Source: Streptomyces sp. PCS3-D2
Lineage (GTDB): Bacteria > Actinomycetota > Actinomycetes > Streptomycetales > Streptomycetaceae
Assembly (NCBI RefSeq): GCF_000612545.2
Contig: NZ_CP097800.1
Location: forward strand, 3,511,001-3,575,000
Length of the DNA: 64,000 nt
Direction: 5' to 3'
The translations under genes and the position numbers were made by a program. This document shows, piece after piece, positions 41,375 through 50,655 of this stretch. Below the pieces are notes generated by a model, which did not search any database, was not told the DNA's origin, and worked only from the letters and a program-made list of their open reading frames with translations. Every line of letters begins with the position of its first letter. Position 1 is the first letter of the stretch.

Positions 41375-42022
41375 TCACGTGCGGCCCAGGCCGCCGAGCT
41401 CCTCCGCCATGACCTTCCCCGCCTGCTCCGCCAGGTCGTCCTCGGTCAGGTCCTCGTCCGTGTCCAGGCCGTCCAGGGCCGCCAGCGGCTGGTTCAGGCG
41501 CACGTGCGAGATCAGGGACTGCAGGGCGCGCAGGGTCGCCGAGGCCGTCGGGCCCCAGTTGGTGAAGTACGAGAACTGCCACCACCACAGCGCCTCGGTG
41601 ATGCGACCCGCCTGGTGGTGGATGAGGCCGTGGCGCAGGTCGGCGACCACGTCGGCCAGGTCGTCGGAGATCCGGTGGGCCACCGGGGCCTTGCGCGGCT
41701 CGTACGGGTCGAAGACCTCGGAGTAGACGTCGACCGGCTCCAGCATGATCGCAAACCGCTCGCGCAGGTCGTCGACGTCCGGTTCCGGGCCGAGATCGGG
41801 CTCGTAGCGCTCTTCGGGCAGCACGTCCTGGTACGCGCCCAGTCGCCCGCCCGCCAGCAGCAGCTGGGACACCTCCAGGAGGAGGAAGGGCACCGCACTG
41901 TCCGGATCCTCGCCCTTGGCGACCTCGGTGACCGCGACGATGAACGACTCGATCTGGTCCGCGATCGAGGCGGCGAAGTCGTCCGGATCCTGGCCGAGAG
42001 CGTGCAGCGTTGCGTCAGACAT
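41375..42022 (-). CDS. DUF5063-domain protein
   Basis: A 215-residue acidic, helical protein ([22 protein letters not shown]...) with the conserved stretch [21 protein letters not shown] and [25 protein letters not shown] that I recognise as DUF5063. The role is unknown. The ATG at 42022 was chosen; its 5' end overlaps the recR stop by eight bases, so it is translationally coupled to recR in the order ybaB-recR-DUF5063, a common Streptomyces arrangement. The aspartate kinase gene lies downstream with 119 bases between. Confidence 0.87.
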   Translation of the reverse strand: MSDATLHALGQDPDDFAASIADQIESFIVAVTEVAKGEDPDSAVPFLLLEVSQLLLAGGRLGAYQDVLPEERYEPDLGPEPDVDDLRERFAIMLEPVDVYSEVFDPYEPRKAPVAHRISDDLADVVADLRHGLIHHQAGRITEALWWWQFSYFTNWGPTASATLRALQSLISHVRLNQPLAALDGLDTDEDLTEDDLAEQAGKVMAEELGGLGRT

Positions 42023-42614
42023 CGAGAAGTCGCCTTCCTTCAAAGGCCCGCCCCAGCGTGACCTCGTCCGCGTACTCCAGATCTCCCCCGACGGGGAGCC
42101 CGCTGGCCAGGCGGGTGACCTTCAGGCCCATGGGCTTGATCATGCGGGCGAGGTAGGTGGCGGTCGCCTCGCCCTCCAGGTTGGGGTCGGTGGCGAGGAT
42201 CAGCTCGGTCACCTCACCGTCCGCCAGCCGCGCCAGCAGCTCGCGGATGCGCAGGTCGTCCGGGCCGACGCCCTCGATCGGGCTGATCGCGCCGCCGAGG
42301 ACGTGGTACTTGCCCCGGAACTCACGCGTCCGCTCGATCGCGACCACGTCCTTCGGCTCCTCGACGACACAGATGACCGTCGCGTCCCGGCGCGGGTCGC
42401 GGCAGATGCCGCAGCGCTCCTCCTGCGCCACGTTCCCGCACACGGCACAGAACCGGACCTTGTCCTTCACTTCGAGCAGCGCGTGCGCGAGGCGGCGGAC
42501 GTCGGTGGGCTCGGCCTGCAGGACGTGGAAGGCGATCCGCTGCGCGCTCTTGGGCCCGACGCCGGGCAGCCTGCCCAGTTCGTCGATCAGGTCCTGGACC
42601 ACGCCTTCGTACAA
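42015..42614 (-). CDS. recR: Recombination mediator RecR
   Basis: A 199-residue protein with the RecR layout: N-terminal helix-hairpin-helix ([20 protein letters not shown]), C4 zinc finger (CAVCGN...CGICRD), Toprim domain ([16 protein letters not shown]...[19 protein letters not shown]) and C-terminal [25 protein letters not shown]. With RecO/RecF it loads RecA on gapped DNA. The ATG at 42614 follows the ybaB stop by 63 bases on the same strand. Confidence 0.97.
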   Translation of the reverse strand: MYEGVVQDLIDELGRLPGVGPKSAQRIAFHVLQAEPTDVRRLAHALLEVKDKVRFCAVCGNVAQEERCGICRDPRRDATVICVVEEPKDVVAIERTREFRGKYHVLGGAISPIEGVGPDDLRIRELLARLADGEVTELILATDPNLEGEATATYLARMIKPMGLKVTRLASGLPVGGDLEYADEVTLGRAFEGRRLLDV

Positions 42615-42677
42615 CGGACTGCCTTCTTTCGTCTTTCGTGGGATGGGTCGAGCGGGGAGGAAGGAGGGAGAGTACTG

Positions 42678-43022
42678 CTAGAATGGCAGGCCGGGAATCC
42701 CGCTGCCACCGCCCAGGCCCTGCGCGAGGGGGCCCAGCTTCTGCTGCTGGAGCGCCTGGGCGTTCTCGCCCGCCGCCTGGACCGCCGCGACCACGAGGTC
42801 GGCCAGCGTCTCCGTGTCCTCCGGATCCACGGCCTTCGGGTCGATCACCAGGGCGCGCAGCTCACCGGAGCCGGTGACGGTCGCCTTGACCAGGCCGCCG
42901 CCGGCCTGGCCCTCGACCTCGGTCCGCGCCAGCTCCTCCTGCGCGGCGGCGAGGTCCTGCTGCATCTTCTGGGCCTGCTGGAGCAGCTGCTGCATGTTGG
43001 GCTGGCCACCACCGGGAATCAC
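42678..43022 (-). CDS. ybaB: YbaB/EbfC nucleoid-associated protein
   Basis: A 114-residue protein: [23 protein letters not shown] coiled helix, then the beta-hairpin core ([28 protein letters not shown]) and a second helix ([18 protein letters not shown]). It binds DNA as a dimer. The start is the GTG at 43022 ([10 protein letters not shown]); the frame is open further upstream without a plausible start. It is upstream of recR, as in most bacteria. The 290 bases upstream of it to the SLATT gene hold the divergent promoters. Confidence 0.93.
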   Translation of the reverse strand: MIPGGGQPNMQQLLQQAQKMQQDLAAAQEELARTEVEGQAGGGLVKATVTGSGELRALVIDPKAVDPEDTETLADLVVAAVQAAGENAQALQQQKLGPLAQGLGGGSGIPGLPF

Positions 43023-43312
43023 AGGGCACTCACTTCCGTACGTCGGTACCGTCGGGACCTTTCGCGACCCGAGACCTGCGGAACGCTTGGTCAATCCGAG
43101 CCTACGTGCTCCCCGGGCGCCGCGCCCTACGCCGTGAGGACCAACTCTTTCGAGTGAGAGTCGGGGCCTGCGCGTACCTGATGGAGCCCTCCTTGCGAGC
43201 GGAAATCCCGGGATTCGTTGCCCATCGCCCGCCATTCGAAGGTAGGAAGAGCATGCGCATCATTGCGCACACGCGCACCACCACACGTCAGCGCAGGCAG
43301 AGGGAGTGCCGG

Positions 43313-44062
43313 GTGAGCCAACCGGAGATGCAGCCCGAGGGGCCACCCCGGGATCCCCGGGAGGAGGGCGGCGGGCCGATGGCGGCGGGCGATCTGACCG
43401 GCCGGCCCTTCCCCCTCGGGGACTGGGGGGAGCCCGCCGAGCGGCTCGACGAGCTCTACCGGCGGGTCGAGGCGGACGCGCTGCGCACGGCCGAGTGGTA
43501 CCTGTCCGACCGGGCGTGGAAGCGCCGCGGAGCGCGCGTGCTGCGCGTCGGCGCCGCCCTGGGGGCCGTCACGGGCGCCGCGATGCCGGTACTGGAACTG
43601 ACCGGCTCGGCGCCGGGCGGATCGGCGTACGGGTACCTGGCGCTGCTGCTGGGCGCGGCCGCGCTGGCCTGCGACCGGTTCTTCGGACTGACGTCGGGTT
43701 GGATGCGGGACGTGGCCACGGCCCAGGCGGTGCAGCGCCGGCTCCAGACCCTGCAGTTCGACTGGGCCTCGGAGAACGTCCGCGAGGTGCTCGGGCCCAC
43801 CGAGGGCACCGCCAGCGAGGCCGCCGAGCGGTGCCTGACCGTGCTGCGGCGCTTCTCCGAGGACATCACGGAGCTGGTGCGGTCGGAGACCGCGGACTGG
43901 ATGGTGGAGTTCCGTTCCGGTCCCGCTCCGCTGGTGATGCAGTCGCTGGGGGCCTCCGGGGCGCGCGGCGCTGACGCGTACGTCCCGCCGGCCCGCTTCC
44001 CGCTGCCGCCGGGCACCCGCCCCAACATGCCGCGCCAGCGGCCCCCCGAGCAGCCGCGCTGA
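43313..44062 (+). CDS. SLATT-domain membrane protein
   Basis: A 249-residue protein. Residues 40-170 are a SLATT-type domain: RLDELYRRVEADALRTAEWY, then two adjacent membrane helices (VGAALGAVTGAAMPVLELTG and YGYLALLLGAAALACDRFFG) and a long cytoplasmic helix. Some family members act as pore-forming effectors in nucleotide-signalling conflict systems, but no cyclase or similar partner is next to this one, so it may be a core-genome member. GTG 43313 has AGGGAG upstream; ATG 43253 with AGGAAG is an alternative start. It is convergent with the next gene. Confidence 0.85.
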   Translation: MSQPEMQPEGPPRDPREEGGGPMAAGDLTGRPFPLGDWGEPAERLDELYRRVEADALRTAEWYLSDRAWKRRGARVLRVGAALGAVTGAAMPVLELTGSAPGGSAYGYLALLLGAAALACDRFFGLTSGWMRDVATAQAVQRRLQTLQFDWASENVREVLGPTEGTASEAAERCLTVLRRFSEDITELVRSETADWMVEFRSGPAPLVMQSLGASGARGADAYVPPARFPLPPGTRPNMPRQRPPEQPR

Positions 44063-44065
44063 CCC

Positions 44066-44102
44066 GGTGGAGGGGGCGGGGGCGGGGCCGCCCCCGCCCA
44101 CC
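44066..44102. terminator. G+C-rich hairpin between convergent genes
   Basis: A perfect 10-bp stem (44074-44083 with 44090-44099) with additional outer pairing follows the SLATT stop. The following 45 bases contain a run of GGTAC-type short repeats. It serves as a terminator between the convergent genes. Confidence 0.6.
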
Positions 44103-44159
44103 GGCCCGGGCAGCAGGTACGAGCACAGGTACAGGTACGGGTACGGGTCTGCAGGCAGC

Positions 44160-44810
44160 TCAGCTGAAGATGATCATCGATCCCTGTCCGAGACTGCGCG
44201 TCGCCGCCGCGTGCAGTCCCAGCCAGACGTGCCGCTCGCGGGCGAAGGGGCTGCCGTCGTACGGGATCGGTCCCGCCGGCTCCTCCAGCGAGGTCGGCCG
44301 CCCCGGCGGCGCGGGCGCCGCCGGCGGGTTCCCCGGGTCTATCCCGATGGAGGGAGCGACGAACACCAGCTCCCGCAGCAGCCCCTGCGCGGACCCCAGC
44401 GGCCCGCCTCCGGCCAGCAGCTCCTCGTTCGCCAGGGGCGCCGGGAAGTCGACGGGCACATAGGCGCCCGCGTGGTCGTAGTGCCACACCAGGTGCGACT
44501 GCTGAGCGGTGGGCTCGAACATCTCCAGCAGCTGTTCGTAGTCCCCGCCCAGCTCGTCCACCGGGGTCACCGGCAGGCCGCAGAGCTGGAGCAGGTAGGC
44601 GCGCCTCAGGAAGTGCAGGGCGTCGTAGTCGAAACCGGCGACCGGGGCGACGTCCCCGCTCAGACCCGGCATGTACGCGAACACGGGCACGGACGGGAGC
44701 CCGGCCTGGCCCAGCGCCTTGTCGTACGAGGCGATCTCTTCCGCGAAGGGGTTGTCGGGGCTGTGGCACAGCACGTCGACAAGGGGGACCAGCCACAGGT
44801 CACAGGCCAC
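44160..44810 (-). CDS. Hypothetical protein, 216 residues
   Basis: A soluble protein starting at GTG 44810 (VACDLWLVPLVDVLCHSPDNPF) with GGAGG four bases upstream. Other conserved-looking stretches are FAYMPGLSGDVAPVAGFDYDALHFLRR and HLVWHYDHAGAYVPVDFP. It ends with a hydrophobic SMIIFS. No membrane segment and no recognised family. The conserved acidic and His residues near 115 would suit an enzyme or a binding protein. The gene is convergent with the SLATT gene and its upstream side faces the GntR gene on the same strand. Confidence 0.7.
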   Translation of the reverse strand: MACDLWLVPLVDVLCHSPDNPFAEEIASYDKALGQAGLPSVPVFAYMPGLSGDVAPVAGFDYDALHFLRRAYLLQLCGLPVTPVDELGGDYEQLLEMFEPTAQQSHLVWHYDHAGAYVPVDFPAPLANEELLAGGGPLGSAQGLLRELVFVAPSIGIDPGNPPAAPAPPGRPTSLEEPAGPIPYDGSPFARERHVWLGLHAAATRSLGQGSMIIFS

Positions 44811-44918
44811 ACGGCCTCCGATCAGTCGTTGTCGCCGATCAGGCCAGCGTAGTGCGCCGGACACCCTCCGCGAAGGGGTGCGCGGAACTGCGGCCGCCCC
44901 CAGGGGCCCGGCAGGGGT

Positions 44919-45584
44919 TCAGAGGCGCTCGGCCCAGGCCAGCGCGTGCTCGTTGTAGCCGTGCACGATGCGGCGGACGGCATCGGCGTCCGCCCGGGTC
45001 ACGGCGTCCACCAGATCGCTGTGCCCGTCCCAGAGGGCTTCCCGCAGCTGCGGGTCGCGCTGGAGGTGGGGGACGGCGAAGACCCAGCACTGCACGCGGA
45101 TGCGGTGCAGGAACTCGGTGATGTACGGGTTGGCGACGAGCCCGCTGAGTTCCCGCCAAAAACGCAGGTCGTAGCCGATCAGCACCTCCAGGGAGCCGCT
45201 CCGGGCCGCCCTGCGCGCCTCCTCGCCCCGGCGGCGCACCGACACCAGCATCTCGCCGAAGCCCGGGGTGGTGCCCCGCTCGGCGAGCCGGCGGAAGATG
45301 CCGTCCACGACCAGCGAACGGGCCTCGATCATGCCGCGGAAGTCGTCGACCGAGAAGACCCGCACCCGGAAACCCCGGTGCTGGACCAGTTCCAGCAGCC
45401 CCTGGGCCGAGAGGTCCACGAGCGCCTCGCGCACCGGAGTCGCGGAGACCTCGTACTGCTCGGCGATCTGCTTCACGGTGAACTCGGTCCCCGGGGGCAA
45501 GCGTCCCGCGAGCACCTCGTCACGCAGCGCGTCCGCGATCTGCTGGCGAAGCGTGTTGCGGGTGACAGCGCCGCTGCCTGGCAT
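44919..45584 (-). CDS. GntR-family transcriptional regulator (FCD type)
   Basis: A 221-residue protein: N-terminal winged HTH (LRQQIADALRDEVLAGRLPPGTEFTVKQIAEQYEVSATPVREALVDL) and a helical FCD ligand domain (FRGMIEARSLVVDGIFRRLAE...RFWRELSGLVANPYITEFLHRI...ALWDGHSDLVDAV). The FCD domain usually binds a carboxylic acid with a metal. It lies immediately downstream of the class III aminotransferase gene, separated by about 100 bases on the same strand, so it may control it; the paired palindromes at 47152-47186 are possible targets. The ATG at 45584 was used. Confidence 0.87.
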   Translation of the reverse strand: MPGSGAVTRNTLRQQIADALRDEVLAGRLPPGTEFTVKQIAEQYEVSATPVREALVDLSAQGLLELVQHRGFRVRVFSVDDFRGMIEARSLVVDGIFRRLAERGTTPGFGEMLVSVRRRGEEARRAARSGSLEVLIGYDLRFWRELSGLVANPYITEFLHRIRVQCWVFAVPHLQRDPQLREALWDGHSDLVDAVTRADADAVRRIVHGYNEHALAWAERL

Positions 45585-45681
45585 AGGGGTCCGTCTCCTG
45601 TCGTAGAGCTTCGGACACCATAGGCCAGACAGCGAGGCCGAAACCGGTCGGTCGGTGGGGATTGTGTGGTGACTGTCCCGG

Positions 45682-47040
45682 CTACCCGGTGGTGTGCCGG
45701 TCGGCGACCGTGAGCGCCTCGTCCAGCAGGGCCAGGCCCTCCTTGGCCTCGGCCTCCGTGATGGTGCAAGCGGGGACGACATGGGTCCGGTTCATGTTGA
45801 CGAAGGGCCACAGCCCGCCGGCCTTGCAGGCCGCCGCGAACTCGGCCATCGGGGTGTTGTCCGCCCCGGCCGCGTTGTACGGGACGAGCGGCTCGCGCGT
45901 CTCCTTGTCCCGTACGAGTTCCAGGGCCCAGAAGGCACCGAGGCCGCGGACCTCGCCGACCGACGGGTGGCGCTCGGCGATCTCGGCGAGCGCCGGGCCG
46001 ATCACGTTCTCGCCCAGGTGGGCGGCATGCTCGACGACGCCCTCCTCCTCCATCGCGTTGATCGTCGCAACGGCGGCGGCGCAGGCCAAGGGGTGTCCGG
46101 AGTACGTCAGTCCGCCCGGGTAGGGGCGGGTCGCGAACGTCTCGGCGATGGCGGCCGAGATGGCCACGCCGCCGAGCGGCACGTAGCCGCTGTTGACGCC
46201 CTTGGCGAAGGTGATCAGGTCCGGCGTGACGTCCCAGTGGTCGGCGGCGAACCACGCACCGGTGCGGCCGAAGCCGGCCATGACCTCGTCGAGGACGAAG
46301 ACGATGCCGTAGCGGTCGCAGAGCTCGCGGACGCCCGCGAGGTAGCCCGCGGGCGGGACCATGATGCCCGCCGTGCCCGGCACGGTCTCCAGGATGATCG
46401 CCGCGATCGACTGCGGGCCCTCGAAGGCGATGGTGTCGGCGAGGTGGGTGAGGGCGCGCTCGCACTCCTCGGCCTCGGTGGTCGCGTGGAAGGCGGAACG
46501 GTAGAGGTACGGACCCCAGAAGTGCACGACGCCGGCCGCGGCGGTGTCGGACGGCCAGCGGCGCGGGTCCCCGGTGAGGTTGATCGCGGCGGCGGTGGCC
46601 CCGTGGTACGAGCGGTAGGTGGAGAGCACCTTGGCGCGGCCCGTGTGCAGACGGGCCATGCGAACGGCGTTCTCGACGGCTTCGGCGCCCCCGTTGGTGA
46701 AGAAGATCTTGTCCAGGTCGCCGGGGGTCCGCTCGGCGATGAGGCGGGCGGCCTCGGAGCGGACGTCGACGGCGAAGCCGGGCGCGAGGGTGCAGAGCCG
46801 GGCGGCCTGCTCCTGGATCGCGGCCACGACCTTGGGGTGCTGGTGGCCGATGTTGGTGTTGACCAGCTGGGAGGAGAAGTCGAGGTAGCGCTTGCCCTCG
46901 TAGTCCCAGAAGAAGGAGCCCTCGGCCCCCGCGACGGCGAGCGGGTCGATCAGGGCCTGGGCGGACCAGGAATGGAAGACATGCTTCCGATCTGCGTCCT
47001 TCACGGCGGCAAGGGTGTGCGGGGTGACATGAGGGGTCAT
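45682..47040 (-). CDS. Class III (omega-type) PLP aminotransferase
   Basis: A 452-residue protein: YLDFSSQLVNTNIGHQHPKVV N-terminal region, FFTNGGAEAVENAVRMAR, SYHGAT, DEVMAGFGRTG and the PLP lysine in ITFAKGVNSGYVPLGG. This group transfers amino groups from omega-amino acids such as GABA, beta-alanine or taurine. The GntR gene follows. Upstream, at 47152-47186, lie two inverted repeats of the TGACA type. The substrate is not determined. Confidence 0.88.
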   Translation of the reverse strand: MTPHVTPHTLAAVKDADRKHVFHSWSAQALIDPLAVAGAEGSFFWDYEGKRYLDFSSQLVNTNIGHQHPKVVAAIQEQAARLCTLAPGFAVDVRSEAARLIAERTPGDLDKIFFTNGGAEAVENAVRMARLHTGRAKVLSTYRSYHGATAAAINLTGDPRRWPSDTAAAGVVHFWGPYLYRSAFHATTEAEECERALTHLADTIAFEGPQSIAAIILETVPGTAGIMVPPAGYLAGVRELCDRYGIVFVLDEVMAGFGRTGAWFAADHWDVTPDLITFAKGVNSGYVPLGGVAISAAIAETFATRPYPGGLTYSGHPLACAAAVATINAMEEEGVVEHAAHLGENVIGPALAEIAERHPSVGEVRGLGAFWALELVRDKETREPLVPYNAAGADNTPMAEFAAACKAGGLWPFVNMNRTHVVPACTITEAEAKEGLALLDEALTVADRHTTG

Positions 47041-47151
47041 GGCGCCACGCTAGAAGTGCGCAGGTGGGGAGGGATATCGGCGGACTGTATGGGGGTGGCG
47101 GGCCGGTCTCGGCAGTCTGTCGGCACCTCCCGGGCGCCCCTGCGCCATATT

Positions 47152-47186
47152 GACAGCATCCTGTCGTTATGACAGTCTCTTGTCAT
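47152..47186. promoter_or_regulatory. Two adjacent TGACA-type inverted repeats upstream of aminotransferase
   Basis: First, GACAG-N4-CTGTC at 47152-47165; second, ATGACA-N6-TGTCAT at 47169-47186. They lie in the 307-base gap between the divergent aminotransferase gene and the DJ-1 gene; this stretch has no supported gene. They may be targets of the GntR or MarR regulators nearby. Confidence 0.5.
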
Positions 47187-47347
47187 AGGTGCTTTTTGTG
47201 GAAGCCCTCGCGGAGGCCGCTACGGACGGCTTGCGCGGCACATCCCACGAGCATCGCCCAACCCGCCGACACCACGCTCACCACACCTTTCGGACGCGGT
47301 GAGCGCCGACGGCACCTGGCACCATCCGACGCTGGAGGCGAACCACC

Positions 47348-47977
47348 ATGAGCGAGACCGCACGCAAGCCCGTCCACCTCGCGGTCTACGACACGTACGC
47401 GGACTGGGAGACCGGCCACACCACCGCGCACCTCACCCAGCGAGGCCACGCCGTGCGGACCGTCGGCCTCACCGCCGGAGCGCCGGTCACCACCATGGGC
47501 GGCATCCGCATCCAGCCTGACCTGGGCCTGGCCGATCTGCGACCGGAGGACTCCTCGCTGCTGATCCTGACCGGGGCCTCCCTGTGGGACGCGGGCGACG
47601 AACTGGGGCCCTTCGCGGCGAAGGCCCGGGAGTTCCTGGCCGCCGGCGTACCGGTCGCGGCGATCTGCGGAGCCACCGCCGGCCTCGCCCGCGAGGGACT
47701 GCTGGACGACCGCAGGCACACCAGCGCGGTCTCCTTCTACCTGGCCGAACAGCCGGGCTACCAAGGCTCCGAGCACTACGTCGAGGCCGATGCGGTCACC
47801 GACGGGGACCTGATCACGGCGGGCCCGACGGAACCGGTCGCCTTCGCCCGCGAGGTCTTCGCCCGCCTGGACGTCTACAAGCCGGAGGTCTTGGACGCCT
47901 GGTACGGGCTCTTCCACCACTCGGACGAGAGCGCCTACCCGGTCCTGATGGCGGCATCGGCGGCGGGCGATGCTTGA
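47348..47977 (+). CDS. DJ-1/PfpI-family protein
   Basis: A 209-residue protein of the class I glutamine-amidotransferase-like fold: LAVYDTYADWETGHTT, LLILTGASLWDAGDE, and the nucleophile-elbow VAAICGATAGLAREG with Cys. Family members act as chaperone, glyoxalase or protease-like proteins, often in stress. The gene overlaps the following MarR gene by eight bases, so the two form an operon. A longer frame from upstream has no start consistent with the family. Confidence 0.85.
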   Translation: MSETARKPVHLAVYDTYADWETGHTTAHLTQRGHAVRTVGLTAGAPVTTMGGIRIQPDLGLADLRPEDSSLLILTGASLWDAGDELGPFAAKAREFLAAGVPVAAICGATAGLAREGLLDDRRHTSAVSFYLAEQPGYQGSEHYVEADAVTDGDLITAGPTEPVAFAREVFARLDVYKPEVLDAWYGLFHHSDESAYPVLMAASAAGDA

Positions 47978-48464
47978 GCCGACGTCACCCGCGTCCTCCC
48001 GGACCCGGCAGGACCTGCTGAGCCGCACCGCGCTCGGGGTGTTCCGACTGAACGGCCAGTTCCTCTCCCTCTCCGAGGAGCTGGCGCGCCCCGCCGGGCT
48101 GACCGCCGCCTGGTGGCAGGTGCTGGGCGCGGTGCTGCGGGAGCCGCTGCCCGTCGCCGGGATCGCCCGCAGCATGGGGATCACCCGGCAGAGCGTCCAA
48201 CGCATCGCGGACCTGCTCGTCGCCAAGGGCCTCGCCGAGTACGCGCCGAACCCGGCGCACCGGCGGGCCAAGCTGCTGCGCCCGACGGAGGAGGGCCGCG
48301 CGGCGGTGGACCGGATCGGCCCGGGCCACTCGGCGATGGCCGCCCGCCTCGCGTCCGAGCTGGGGGACGCCGCCTTCGCGGAGACGGTCCGGGTCCTGGA
48401 GCGGCTCGCCGCGGCCCTGGACACGCTGCCCGCGCCGCGTGACCCGGCCGGCCCGGCGGCCTGA
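47970..48464 (+). CDS. MarR-family transcriptional regulator
   Basis: A 164-residue protein with the MarR winged HTH: LTAAWWQVLGAVLREPLPVAGIARSMGITRQSVQRIADLLVAKGLAEYA and the wing RRAKLLRPTEEGRAAVDRI. It overlaps the DJ-1 gene by eight bases and is its likely autoregulator. Inducer unknown. The ATG at 47970 was used; the first 15 residues are variable. The gene is followed by 253 bases without a gene that contain a strong hairpin. Confidence 0.88.
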   Translation: MLEPTSPASSRTRQDLLSRTALGVFRLNGQFLSLSEELARPAGLTAAWWQVLGAVLREPLPVAGIARSMGITRQSVQRIADLLVAKGLAEYAPNPAHRRAKLLRPTEEGRAAVDRIGPGHSAMAARLASELGDAAFAETVRVLERLAAALDTLPAPRDPAGPAA

Positions 48465-48588
48465 GTCCCCCGGGCCGGCCGTGCGGGGTCCGACTCGGCC
48501 CAGGGGCCGGGGTGGGGGTCGGCGTCGAGGTTCAGGTGAGCGTCGAGGGCGGGGCCGGATGCGCGCCCGGGCAGGGGTCGGGTCGGGG

Positions 48589-48624
48589 CCCGGGCAGGGG
48601 CCCGGGCCAAGGCCCCTGCCCGGG
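48589..48624. terminator. Strong 14-bp hairpin after MarR gene
   Basis: A perfect 14-bp stem (48589-48602 with 48611-48624) with an 8-base loop in a very G/C-rich stretch. It lies between the MarR gene and the kinase-like gene and probably ends the DJ-1/MarR transcript. Confidence 0.5.
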
Positions 48625-48717
48625 TCCGGCGGCGCTGACCGGGAGGCAACCGGTCGGCGTCCCCACCCGTCTTTCCCGGCGGAGCTGTTCGGCCAGCAGG
48701 GGAAGGACCGCCCGGCC

Positions 48718-50328
48718 ATGGAACAATTGCATCCGCACGACCCGCACCACGTCGGCCCGTACCAGCTGCTGTCCCGGCTCGGCAGCGGTCGCACGGGGCG
48801 GGTGTACCTCGCCCGGTCCGACGGCGGCCGTACCGTCGCGGTCACGCTGGCCCACCCCGGACTCGCCGCCCGCGAGGAATTCCGCATCCGCTTCCGCCAG
48901 GAGCTCGCCGCGGCCCGCCGGGTGGTCGGCGAGTGGGCCGTCCCGATCACGGACGCCGACACCGAGGCCGCCACCCCCTGGTTCGCCACGGACCACGTCG
49001 TCGGACCGAGCCTGCGGCGGGTCGTCGCCCACGACTTCGGCCCGCTGCCGGAACGGTCCGTACGCGTTCTGGCGGCGGGCCTCGCACACGCTCTCCAGGA
49101 CATCCACCGGGCTGACGTCGTCCATGGCGACCTGACGCCCTCGAAGGTGCTGATCACCCTCGACGGCCCGCGCGTCATCGACTTCGGCATCACCCGCGCC
49201 CCCACCGGGTGCGAAACAGGCCCGCCCCGGGCGGGCGACGCCATCGACTCCCCCGGCTTCACGGCCCCCGAGCGGATCCGCAGCGAGCCGGTGAGCGCAG
49301 CCTGCGACGTGTTCCGCCTCGGCACGGTCCTGGCGTACGCGACCACGGGACGGGTGCCCTTCGGGAGCGCGGAACGCCCCGGCGGCCACGCGGCACCCCC
49401 GCCGCGCGGCGCTGGAGTCGCCGCATCCGAACTGGCCGGCGTACCGGCCGGGTTGCTCGACCTCATACGGGACTGCCTGCACCGGGATCCAGGTGCGCGG
49501 CCGGGGCCGGCCGAGGTGCTGGCCCGGCTCGGCGCCGAGGAGACCGTGGCCGACGGGAGGGCCCTGGAGCCCTGGCTGCCGGCGCCGCTGGTGGCCGGGC
49601 TCGGCCGGCGCACCCTACGACTGCTGGACCGCGAGGACGCCGGGCCGGACCGCGCGGCGCCGGCACCGCCTCCGCCTCCGCCTCCGGTGCCGCCCTCCTG
49701 CTCCGCGTACCCCCCGCTGGAACCGGAACGTCCGCCCAGGCCCTGGACGGCGTCCACCGCCCTGCTCCTCGCGGTCGCCGCGGTCGTCGCAGCCCTGTCC
49801 GTCGGCACCGTGTACGCGGTGATGAGCGGGGCAGAGAGTCCGCGGCCGCCCGTCCCGAGCCCCGGTCCGCCAGCGCCGACGGGCTCCGGTCAGGCCTCCG
49901 CTTCGGCTCCGGGTTCCGCTTCGGGTTCGGGTTCCGCTTCCGGGTCGGGTTCCGCTTCGGGTTCGGCTTCGGGCGCTGCCCCGGGTTCCGCGTCGGCTCC
50001 GGTGGGCGGCGGCCTGCCGGAGGCGTACACCGGCACCTGGCAGGCCGTCCGCGCCGGCCAGACCTGGTGGCTCACCCTCACGCACGGCGGGGTCGGCGAG
50101 CAGGTGATGTCCCTGACCGTCCATGACCCCGGATTCACCTGCTCCTGGACAGCGGCCCTGCGCGGCGCTTCCGACCCCGTGGAGCTGGACGCCTCCACCG
50201 TCACCTCCGGCGCTCCGCCGACCTGCACGGCGGGCGGCCGGAGCCGACTGCGGCTGCTGCCCGACGGCGCGCTGCGCAGAGAACTCGCGGGGCGCGGCAG
50301 TCCCCCGCTCGACTACCGCAGACAGTGA
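48718..50328 (+). CDS. Predicted Ser/Thr pseudokinase, membrane-anchored
   Basis: A 536-residue protein with a Hanks-type kinase domain (about 10-270), one membrane helix (about 343-370), a Gly/Ser/Ala repeat linker, and an extracellular domain (LPEAYTGTWQAVRAGQTWW). The ATP-anchoring Lys of V-A-V-K is Thr43 (VAVTLA), and the catalytic loop reads HGDLTPSK (136-143) instead of H-R-D-L-K-P-x-N: the Arg, Lys and Asn are changed, while Asp138 and D155-F-G remain. This suggests little or no catalysis. It may sense at the surface and signal through partners. The ATG at 48718 was used; ribosome site GGAAGG lies some 12 bases upstream. Confidence 0.85.
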   Translation: MEQLHPHDPHHVGPYQLLSRLGSGRTGRVYLARSDGGRTVAVTLAHPGLAAREEFRIRFRQELAAARRVVGEWAVPITDADTEAATPWFATDHVVGPSLRRVVAHDFGPLPERSVRVLAAGLAHALQDIHRADVVHGDLTPSKVLITLDGPRVIDFGITRAPTGCETGPPRAGDAIDSPGFTAPERIRSEPVSAACDVFRLGTVLAYATTGRVPFGSAERPGGHAAPPPRGAGVAASELAGVPAGLLDLIRDCLHRDPGARPGPAEVLARLGAEETVADGRALEPWLPAPLVAGLGRRTLRLLDREDAGPDRAAPAPPPPPPPVPPSCSAYPPLEPERPPRPWTASTALLLAVAAVVAALSVGTVYAVMSGAESPRPPVPSPGPPAPTGSGQASASAPGSASGSGSASGSGSASGSASGAAPGSASAPVGGGLPEAYTGTWQAVRAGQTWWLTLTHGGVGEQVMSLTVHDPGFTCSWTAALRGASDPVELDASTVTSGAPPTCTAGGRSRLRLLPDGALRRELAGRGSPPLDYRRQ

Positions 50329-50655
50329 CCCGCTCGTCCGCGCCGAGGCCGAGGGGCCCGCAGCCACAGTTCGTCGCACGGAGCGGCGCTGCCGGACACC
50401 GTGGCACGCCTTCGGTCGCTCCCCTGAGCGGCTCCCGTCCGGCTCCCGCCCAAGTGGCGTGTCGGCAAGGAGTTCCGGATGGTTCACCGGAGCGCGGCCA
50501 GATGGGCCGATGTGCCTCTGGCGTATGGCCCGTCAGACCTGGGAGCTACACGCGGACACGGCTCCGTGGCGGGACGCGGACCAGGGGCTCGGATATCTAA
50601 CTTCGTTGACGGAGAAGGGCACTGACGGCTCTTCCGGGACACGGGGGAAGAAGCC
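50329..50655. other. Intergenic stretch without a gene
   Basis: About 327 bases. Open frames crossing it have no motif. It should carry the promoter of the hydrolase gene, which has GGGGGAAG before its ATG. No strong hairpin was seen. Confidence 0.5.

Noticed and set aside
43313-44062. SLATT protein as part of a conflict system
   Set aside because: No nucleotide cyclase, TIR or similar partner lies next to it; the neighbours are core genes.
47169-47351. Short plus-strand frame between aminotransferase and DJ-1 genes
   Set aside because: No motif, overlaps the operator-like palindromes and the DJ-1 ribosome site.
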